Shown here piece after piece: positions 57,441 to 64,000 of a DNA stretch of 64,000 bases. Every line of letters starts with the position of its first letter. The first letter of the stretch is position 1. The stretch is from NCBI GenBank assembly GCA_947579605.1, contig OX388328.1:9093684-9157683 (forward strand), given 5' to 3'. The stretch is from Athripsodes cinereus. Lineage: Eukaryota; Arthropoda; Insecta; Trichoptera; Leptoceridae. A model generated the notes under the pieces. It was given only the letters and a program-made list of their open reading frames with translations. It was not told the DNA's origin and made no database searches. The position numbers and the translations under genes were made by a program.

Positions 57441-57572
57441 TATTTATTCTTTACTATACTTTGATTATAAGCAAGTTTACACATAAATCCATTTAGATTA
57501 AATACAATTATATAATTAATATATATATACAGAGGCTGAGTTTATCGTAGAGGCGCGATTTCTTCCATATAG
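57441..57572 (-). repeat. LINE 3' tail, family T copy (diverged)
   Basis: 'TTTATTTATTCTTTACTATA', 'AGGCTGAGTTTATCGTAGAG', 'GCGCGATTTCTTCC'. Confidence 0.55.
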
Positions 57573-57604
57573 AATTCTTTTAAGTATTAATATGATTTCA
57601 GTGT

Positions 57605-57800
57605 TTTTCAGTAAAAGGCAGGTGTTCGAAAAAATTAAGACATTATACATCTTAAATTCAGCGATGAGGTTTGCCACCCATCCTGAATGTCTTGATTTTA
57701 TATTGGCACGAAGAGGACAGTTTGCATGTTTCTTAAATGCAGCTGATCTGCTGGCTACCCCACTTGTGGGATATGCCGTGATGGTATAGTAGTAGTAGTA
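57605..57800 (+). repeat. Family B SINE-like repeat with (TAG)n tail
   Basis: 'AAAAGGCAGGTGTTCGAAAA', 'TTCAGCGATGAGGTTTGCCA', 'CCCATCCTGAATGTCTTGAT', 'GGCACGAAGAGGACAGTTTG', 'GCTGGCTACCCCACTTGTGG', 'GATATGCCGTGATGGTATAG', (TAG)x5. It is nearly the same as 39535-39780 but 5'-truncated, as expected of target-primed reverse transcription. Confidence 0.85.
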
Positions 57801-57804
57801 GTAG

Positions 57805-58670
57805 TTTTTAAAATAATAATGAAATTAATATCCCGGACTGGACTCGACTGTTCAATCGATCAAATTTTAATAATACCAGATAAAAATCCTAGCGAACAAA
57901 GTAATTCATTAGATTAACGACAAAATTAACGAATTAAGGGATAGCAGTTAATGATACTGAAATGTCAGACATAAGACTCTCCAGAATTACAGCAAATATA
58001 ACAGGTTTTTCCTTTAAAAAGAATTTTATTTATGTTTGAGGCATTCTTTATAAAAATATAAATGTCTTTAATCGAAATCATGTCATATTTATTAATAGAA
58101 TTCAAACAATAATTCTTTATCTCGTTGTATTCAATTGTTGATGGTAAATGGAGCGATTTCCAAAAGCGGTATTTCTTTATTTTATTTTACTTGTCTAAAT
58201 TTCAAAATAAATATTTATTTAATATAAAGTATAAAAATAAAAGAAATATTATACAAAAGACAACGTAATAAGGTATTCATTTGAGTTTCAAGAATAATGT
58301 TGAAATTTCAAAACGAAAAAAGTAGAAACAAACAAAAGAATTGAAATGAAGATAAAGGCAAGCGATATGGAAAATTCTTTATGTTCTAAATATGAAAAAA
58401 TATTTTATGTTCTAAATATGAAAAAACACGTGCAGATATGAAACTCAACAGTTTGGCAATTTTCGTTCCAATAAAAATTATCAAATTTGGACGAGAAATA
58501 GAGGAGGAGGCGCAGGTACACTCTCTACACTATTTGTAGACATGGTATCACAAAATTGTAATATCTACGTTTATGAATACCTAAAAAAATCTTTGAATAT
58601 GTTTCAAACTATATTCTGTAAATTTTGAATAGAGAATTGTAGTGTTTTGTAGAAATGTAGAAACAATACA
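57805..58670. other. AT-rich non-coding stretch
   Basis: A small duplication 'TTATGTTCTAAATATGAAAA' lies at about 58379-58425. Nothing else was seen. Confidence 0.4.
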
Positions 58671-58674
58671 TTGG

Positions 58675-58880
58675 ATTGGTCTGCAACGAGTTTGGATTTT
58701 CTTTTCCATTCCTCCCAATTTCTGCTAGTCTCTTCTACATATGTGCCACAGTTTATATCCTTCTTTAATTGACCCATATAGGCGTCTCTCGGTCGATTTC
58801 TACCATTTCTGCTTTCGGTCTTGCCCTCCGCGATGTTGATGAGCAGGCCTGATGTTGTGGCCCAGTTTGCTCGTTGCTAG
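58675..58880 (-). pseudogene. LINE reverse-transcriptase C-terminus
   Basis: The minus strand reads ...ANWATTSGLLINIAEGKTES-like, then RNGRNRPRDAYMGQLKKDIN, then REEWKRKS...LVADQS-like, matching 44820-45118 block by block (QPRDAYMDQLKKDMN). A frame shift lies near the GH/HN position. Only the C-terminal tail is preserved. Confidence 0.75.
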
Positions 58881-58889
58881 CATATTTTT

Positions 58890-59735
58890 TTAACAATTGT
58901 CTACTTTCGCGTACCGTGAAACACCTCTTCGTTTTCGACGTATTCCTACCGATGGATCTTCAGCATGCGCCTGTAACACCAGCAGTGTTCTGTAAAATAT
59001 AGGTTTTCGAAAAACATCTGTAACACCCTAAATCCTAAAGATTAGGTACCTGTCTACTTTGGAATACGCTGTAATGAAATAGATATTTAGATAAACTTAA
59101 ATATAAATTCCATGCACAGGTTTGATTCTGAGATAACCTTTGATAAAAAAAGGTCGCCGGCATATGAAGGTGACTATGAACCTTCAAAAGACACGGTGTG
59201 AGAAAGAAAAAAGTTCACTACTCCATTTTTTTTCTCTCAAAATGGAGTTAGGCAAATTGGATTCGAAGCTATCAATCAGTAGGTTTAATAATATTCTGTG
59301 TTTCATAGAAATTCTTTAAATAAGTAGAAAGAAAAGAACATTTACGATGCACATTTAATATGGGTCATATTATAATAATATTCACAAAATTCATAAAGGT
59401 CACAACTGTCATGTCACTCATTGTTGGTTATACATTACATATAAATAAATAAATAAATTCCCTATAATATGCGGACTGGAGAGTGTGGAGGAGTTCAAGA
59501 CGAGGTTAAAAACTCTATTGTTCAAAGGTGTTATGATTCTTGAATGGGCCCTTGAGGTGGTATTTCCACAAAACGGCGCATCTTAAAAAAGTGGTCTAGT
59601 TATTATTATTATTAAATAAGTAAATAAAAATGTTTCAGAGGCCTATTTCGGACGCGAAGAAAGGAATATTATTCAAACATTTTATTTCCTTACATTAAAA
59701 TATTGCTAATTTTCGATTATCTTGTAAAAAATAAG
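58890..59735. other. Non-coding stretch with LINE scrap
   Basis: 59455-59600 on the plus strand gives RTGESVEEFKTRLKTLLFKG, typical of the last codons of an insect LINE, followed by 'GCGCATCTTAAAAAAGTGGT' and TATTATTATTATT. Around 58985-59075 a family B scrap ('TGTTCTGTAAAATATAGGTT') is visible. Otherwise nothing. Confidence 0.4.
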
Positions 59736-59779
59736 ATACCTTAAATTCAGCGATGAGATTTGCCATCCATCCAGAATGT

Positions 59780-60350
59780 ATAAATTAGATGTATAAATCT
59801 TTAATGAAATCAATTATAAATTAGATGTACAAATCTTTAATAAATCATTTTCATCGTGCAACGTCGAATAATAAGAAAGGCAATACATACATCACGTGAC
59901 GTTCGTATTTCAAACTGAAATTTATGGTGTCACATTTTTTTTATTTTTAAATTAAGAATTTGTTCTCTGCTGCCAGTATTTAGATAGCAAGCATCACTAA
60001 AAAGAGGGAGAGAGATAAGTATATTTTTTTTCATTCTTTCTCCGCATGTCGATAACAATAAAAGTAATTGATTATATGAAATCATATATACTTCTTTTAC
60101 ATCTACACAGTAAAGGAGGGATAGAAAAAATATATATAATAGACAGATTGTGCTGAAAAAGAAAGAGACGAAGATATATTATTACGTTTCATTACTAGAT
60201 TTAAGCTCAGCTTTATTCAAGGAAAAAATAATAGTCTACTAACAAGATCGTTGAAAGTTGAGTGAGAGCTATTGAGCTGCCTTAGAAGAAAATGAAAAGT
60301 AAAAATGTCAATAATGTATGTTGAAAGATGAAATTCACTCAATAAAAAAT
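59780..60350. other. AT-rich non-coding stretch
   Basis: A 40 bp duplication ('TAGATGTATAAATCTTTAAT' / 'TAGATGTACAAATCTTTAAT') lies at 59787-59845. Nothing else was recognised. Confidence 0.45.
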
Positions 60351-60354
60351 ATAT

Positions 60355-60436
60355 ATTCGAAAAAACAAATGTTTTTCGAATATACATATTTTTCTTTATT
60401 GAGAGAGGAGTCTTTCGTCTTATAAGATAAATTTGA
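60355..60436 (-). repeat. Family C motif, copy 3
   Basis: 'ATTCGAAAAAACAAATGTTT', 'TTCGAATATA' hairpin followed by 'GAGGAGTCTTTCGTCTTATA', sharing TCTTTCGTCTTAT with 30465-30478. It abuts the hAT-like MITE. Confidence 0.45.
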
Positions 60437-61033
60437 TAGTGATGTCAATACCGGATATTTTTCAAACCGAGTACAAATTGACAGTACAAGAAAAATACTC
60501 GGTATTGAAAATTATCGTCAAATTTTTAAAATGGTATGGGAATTTTCAATGTTTCGCATACTTCTCGGTTTTTTTAATGAGTATATTCTCGAAATGTCTA
60601 AATATCATTATGTAAAAAGTAACGGGGACTTTTACCGACAACATAAGATAATATCGATAATACCAGATGCCGCCCCACCCCCTCCTTTATCGGCTGATTC
60701 TAGAAATGGTAAAGGAATTTGAAATATTTCACAAAGTTTTGTAAAAGAGCTTTTACCAATCATCTACCGATTACAGGCCAACAAACTATATAGCGATTTA
60801 AACAAGTAACGGGTACTTTTACCGAATACCTACTGGTTGTTATCTAATTATTCTTGTTTAAATATTTTCTACGTTAAAGTTTATTGTTATTATTAACCGA
60901 CCGACCGAAACTACACCGATCTTAAAAAGTAGCGAGTATTATTACCGACACTAACAAACTTTTAACAAACCTTATACTGGTAATTAAGTCACGAATATTT
61001 AATAACGGGTAAGTATCGAATTGACATCGCTTA
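60437..61033. mobile_element. hAT-like MITE, copy 2
   Basis: Ends TAGTGATGTCAATACCGG / CGAATTGACATCGCTTA. The interior shares 'GAAATGGTAAAGGAATTTGA', 'AATATTTCACAAAG' and 'GGGTACTTTTACCGAATACC' with 31744-32094. It is longer (about 597 bp) with several internal ACCGA repeats. No transposase frame. A target duplication was not convincing. Confidence 0.6.
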
Positions 61034-61039
61034 TCATTG

Positions 61040-61480
61040 ACATCTCAATTAATAAGTAAGATTCGTACAACACAGGAAAACGCGCAATGGATAAAAGTCT
61101 TCATGAAAGAAATAGGTTTCTCTTGAGTTTTCTGGTTAAAGCGGTCATGAAGGATATATAGTAAATATAAAAACGGATTAAAATATTTACACGGCGATTA
61201 TTAGAAATATTCGTTGTTATTAGTATGAGGGACTGGGATAGACGATATGAAGTGAAATAGATTGAAGGAGAATAAAAAAACAAACAATAGAATGTAATTA
61301 AACGGTAGAAGAGTGTGTTTTGTTTCGCCTTGATTTGGAAACCTTATAACTAACAAAAAAAATAAAGTTTTTTTGAGTAAATATTTTGGGACAACAATAA
61401 AATACTTTTGTGAAAAAAAAAACGGTTTCATGGCTGAATTATTTTTCTTCTTCCAGAGCAATTATTAGTCCCACATTATC
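61040..61480. other. AT-rich non-coding stretch
   Basis: Nothing was recognised. Confidence 0.4.
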
Positions 61481-61484
61481 ACAT

Positions 61485-61600
61485 GATGTTGGGGTCAACC
61501 TTCTTTGTTTTTCTTCGCCACGTGGCTCTGTCTAGTGCGTCATTTTGAATGAGATCGTACTCTTCGTATATCCTAAATGTCCAACGTTTTGAGCATGATG
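61485..61600 (-). pseudogene. LINE C-terminal fragment
   Basis: The minus strand gives ...DLIQNDALDRATWRRKTKKV D-P. 'RATWRRK' after 'DLI...' is the usual terminal motif of an insect LINE polyprotein. Only about 35 codons are recognisable. Confidence 0.5.
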
Positions 61601-61857
61601 TTATGTAAATATGCTTTAACCCTTTGAGGTCTGAGGGAAGTATGTTTATTTATTTATAGATCTAATGAACATATATCGGCATGACAGCTAGAAAACCTTT
61701 TGTTAAAAACATTGCAAAATCGAGCATAGTGCGAAAAACACCTCGATCACAATGCACACCATGCACTATAGAATATAATATTTCTCAAAAATATAATTTA
61801 AATTTTCTAGGAATGTTCTATTACAATCATTTTTTGCTGCAAGTCCATTTCAAGGTG

Positions 61858-62065
61858 AATTGAAACAAAAAACACTATTTAGTTAACTTCCACGTGACCT
61901 AATCATTTACCCTTACTAGACAATATTGTGATTCATTTATCTCTTTATTTATTTATTTATTTATTGATAAACACTTTATTGTCTCAAAAGATACAAAAAG
62001 GCGTACAAAAGCATAGATAATTATATCATGTGGAAGTTATCTAAATAGTGTTTATTTTTTCAATT
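61858..62065. mobile_element. Small foldback element
   Basis: Left arm 61858-61897 (AATTGAAACAAAAAACACTA, TTTAGTTAACTTCCACGTGA) and right arm 62026-62065 (TCATGTGGAAGTTATCTAAA, TAGTGTTTATTTTTTCAATT) are inverse copies with few differences. The middle holds an ATTT microsatellite (61936-61965) and 'AACACTTTATTGTCTCAAAA', a LINE-tail-like sequence. Confidence 0.65.
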
Positions 62066-62069
62066 TGGC

Positions 62070-62480
62070 AATATATGAATTGTAGGTATGTCTTGTAAAT
62101 GGCAATCTTGGCCATAAGTTGAATGATAAATAAATAAATAAATAAATAAACAGCGTGTACAGAAAGGAATACAATAAATTTAAAAAAAAAATACTTAACA
62201 ATAAAATTTAGGTACTCGTAGTAGTTTTTCATGTTGAGTATATTGTCATACAATGTGTTGAAAGGTGAAGAAATTTGTATGAATAGCGCGCGTGTGTTTT
62301 CACATATATGTAGCAGTGCTAGCGATTGTGTGGTCTATATTGGTATATTTATACATATATAAATTGGTTTAGGCGCATTTGTGGCTGGCGCAATCATTAT
62401 TGTGGTGAAAAGGGGAAACACTTGTTATATAATAGGTATATCATGGTTCATGTTTTGAGAATTTCCAACGTTGATATACA
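62070..62480. other. AT-rich non-coding stretch
   Basis: An AAATAAATAAATAAATAAAT run lies at about 62127-62150. Nothing else was seen. Confidence 0.45.
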
Positions 62481-62484
62481 TTAA

Positions 62485-62800
62485 ATCACGGCATTGCCCA
62501 TAAGTAGGGTAGCCAGCGAATTAACTGCATGTTATAAATACGCAAGTAATCCTCTTCGTACTAAGAGTTCATCGGTAGCCTGGTAGTAGAGTCTCGATCT
62601 CATAAGTGGTGCGTGGTTCGATCCCAGATGCCGGCAAATTCCTCTGTCATGACACTTATGTATTCTTAAAATAAAGAAGTTTTACATTCGGGATAGGTGG
62701 CACACTACATCGCTGAACTGAAGATGATGTTAAACGAATACTTGCCTTCTACAAGACACCCAAATGTAGAAAAGAGTGATAGATCTATTATTTCCCGGTA
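62485..62800 (-). repeat. Family B SINE-like repeat interrupted by SINE A
   Basis: 'AAATCACGGCATTGCCCATA', 'GTAGGGTAGCCAGCGAATTA', then the inserted SINE A (62571-62667), then 'TTCGGGATAGGTGGCACACT', 'ACATCGCTGAACTGAAGATG', 'TTCTACAAGACACCCAAATG', 'TTATTTCCCGGTAAGTCAAG'. Confidence 0.7.
62571..62667 (+). mobile_element. SINE A, diverged short copy nested in family B
   Basis: 'ATCGGTAGCCTGGTAGTAGA' A-box region, 'GGTTCGATCCCAGATGCCGG' B box, 'TCATGACACTTA'. The body after the head is missing. Confidence 0.7.
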
Positions 62801-62995
62801 AGTCAAGGGGAAAATTACATTTCTTATGAAACACATTCTGAAAGCCTTAGCACGGCGATTAGGATCTGTATATTGATTAATGCAATTTATCACATGAAAC
62901 CCTACTTATATGAAGAGCTATGATGATATTATAGGTACACATTGTTTTTTTAATCTTTTCTAAACACAGATGTCAGTATAGCTGGAGGAATTCTC

Positions 62996-63208
62996 ACATA
63001 TCGTCGCCGCACGCATAATTTGACTTATGTGAGCGCGCGATGCAAAACTACAACGCTACAAGTGCCGCACGAGTAAGAACGCATTTTATCACTTAATTAT
63101 AATATCCACAAGTGATAAAATGCCTTCGTACTCGTGCGGCATTTGCAGAGTTGTAAATTTGCATCGCGCGCTCACATAAGTCAAATTATGCGTGCGGCGA
63201 CGATATGT
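62996..63208. mobile_element. Palindromic MITE, second class
   Basis: The left arm ACATATCGTCGCCGCACGCA, TAATTTGACTTATGTGAGCG, CGCGATGCAAA, GTGCCGCACGAGTA, GCATTTTATCACTT is mirrored to 63208 with few mismatches; the centre lies near 63098-63105. It is 213 bp, GC-richer than its surroundings, and without coding capacity. Confidence 0.9.
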
Positions 63209-63300
63209 CATTTCTTCCAGAGAACCAGTGCCATCTCAATCCTAAAAATACAGTCTTTCTCCAAACTTTGGGAAGTGAAAATTCCGAGTGAAACTTCACA

Positions 63301-63374
63301 ACCCAGCTGGGAATCGAACCCAGGACCACAATGATGCAAGCCGACTGCGATAGCCGTTACACGACGTGGCCGGT
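63301..63374 (-). pseudogene. tRNA-Ala-like sequence, degenerate
   Basis: On the minus strand: AACCGGC acceptor-like start, GTCGTGTAACGGCTATCGC (A-box region), CTTGCAT loop (TGC anticodon position), a perfect T stem CTGGG-TTCGATT-CCCAG, and 3' CTGGGTT pairing with the 5' end at about 4-5 of 7 positions. The anticodon stem is broken. It is either a tRNA pseudogene or a SINE head. Confidence 0.55.
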
Positions 63375-63379
63375 TATAT

Positions 63380-63730
63380 TTCATAATAGGGGTAAATATA
63401 ACAAAGAAACCTTAATATATTGACGAAAACGGTGCGATTCTAACATAAATTTAGTTTTAAACACTCAACAACATAATACACGCATATCTATAATGATAAG
63501 GGAAAATATGAATGAATGAAGTATGTATACAATAATTTATGAACAAGCAACGAGAACAAAAATAACATTGTGTGTCAACCAACGGTAGTATTATACTCGT
63601 ACATTATGGGGAATTTAAGTACTGAGAGTATTACAAGTGAAATCTTGATAAGCTAAACTTTATGACAACCCTACCGCAGGGTGTCTGACAGTTGTTTACT
63701 TAGTGTAGGTAAAGTGGCCATTCAGACTGT
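63380..63730. other. AT-rich non-coding stretch
   Basis: Nothing was recognised. Confidence 0.4.
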
Positions 63731-63734
63731 TTCA

Positions 63735-64000
63735 CTTTGGATGATCATCCAGAGTGTTAGGGTCAAAGCTGTTCATTGAAAGTGAACACGTCTATTCACA
63801 CTTGTTCATCTACCATGCTTTCACTACCATGTCAATACTTACGGTCATGTTGTGTGTTGTTTGACGTATTTTCGTAAAAAAAATATTAAATAAATAAAAA
63901 AATGAAAAATAACATAAATTTATATAATTCTCGAATGCATGATAATTTTGTATATGATTCTGACTTTCAGTACTAATTCATAGAGATTAAGATAAATATT
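63735..64000. mobile_element. Foldback/MITE-like element, copy 2 (cut by window end)
   Basis: Starts near 'TTTCACTTTGGATGATCATC', then 'GTGAACACGTCTATTCACAC', 'TTGTTCATCTACCATGCTTT', 'TTTGACGTATTTTCGTAAAA', 'ATTCATAGAGA'. The bulk is inverted relative to 2163-2542. The element continues beyond the window. Confidence 0.6.

Overview
This 64 kb window is AT-rich, repeat-dominated eukaryotic DNA, most likely from an insect. The order cannot be fixed from sequence alone. Evidence for this: many 3'-truncated non-LTR retrotransposon (LINE) tails ending in reverse-transcriptase C-termini of the 'LRWLGHVERM' type, two abundant SINE-like families (one clearly tRNA-derived with a poly-A tail), several palindromic MITEs, microsatellites, and no operons or long uninterrupted reading frames. 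I could not recognise a host protein-coding gene. Nearly all short open frames are chance frames or parts of repeats.

The one structurally complete object is a 5,964 bp LTR retrotransposon at 11485-17448. It has TG...CA long terminal repeats (1,714 bp each once a nested SINE is subtracted), a 4 bp target duplication AGGA on both sides, a primer-binding-site-like sequence just inside the 5' LTR and a purine-rich tract just before the 3' LTR. Its 2.3 kb interior encodes a single Gag-like protein of about 344 residues and no protease, reverse transcriptase, RNase H or integrase. The protein has a retrotransposon capsid-like region, then an acidic linker, then a strongly hydrophobic membrane segment followed by a very basic C-terminus, and no CCHC zinc knuckle. 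This looks like a young, non-autonomous 'gag-only' element, comparable in architecture to the plant TR-GAG class, with an unusual membrane-anchored Gag. It is the best candidate in the window for something undescribed. The 5' LTR carries a tRNA-derived SINE with its own 5 bp target duplication that is absent from the 3' LTR, so the SINE inserted later still.

Layout: 1-3.8 kb holds a 2-copy 458 bp tandem repeat and a foldback element whose family recurs inverted at the far right end. 3.8-11.4 kb holds LINE tails and SINE fragments. 11.5-17.4 kb is the LTR element. 17.4-25 kb holds more LINE C-termini and 'family B' SINE-like copies. 25-26.6 kb holds a palindromic MITE, a 181 bp tandem duplication and a near-perfect hairpin with 83 bp arms. 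26.6-36 kb is sparse AT-rich sequence with a hAT-like MITE, Penelope-tail-like motifs and the second palindromic MITE. 36-55 kb holds scattered SINE/LINE debris and a (TG)n tract. 55-64 kb holds a 41 bp x 10 tandem array ending in a Penelope-like tail motif, a second hAT-like MITE copy, a third palindromic MITE class and tRNA-like sequences.

No cellular genes appear to work together here. The 'system' is an ecosystem of transposons, with autonomous LINEs seen only as dead 3' ends, SINEs that appear to borrow LINE 3' tails, and a gag-only LTR element that would need another element to supply Pol. Identifications rest on reading the sequence. Alignment searches named in the findings would be decisive.
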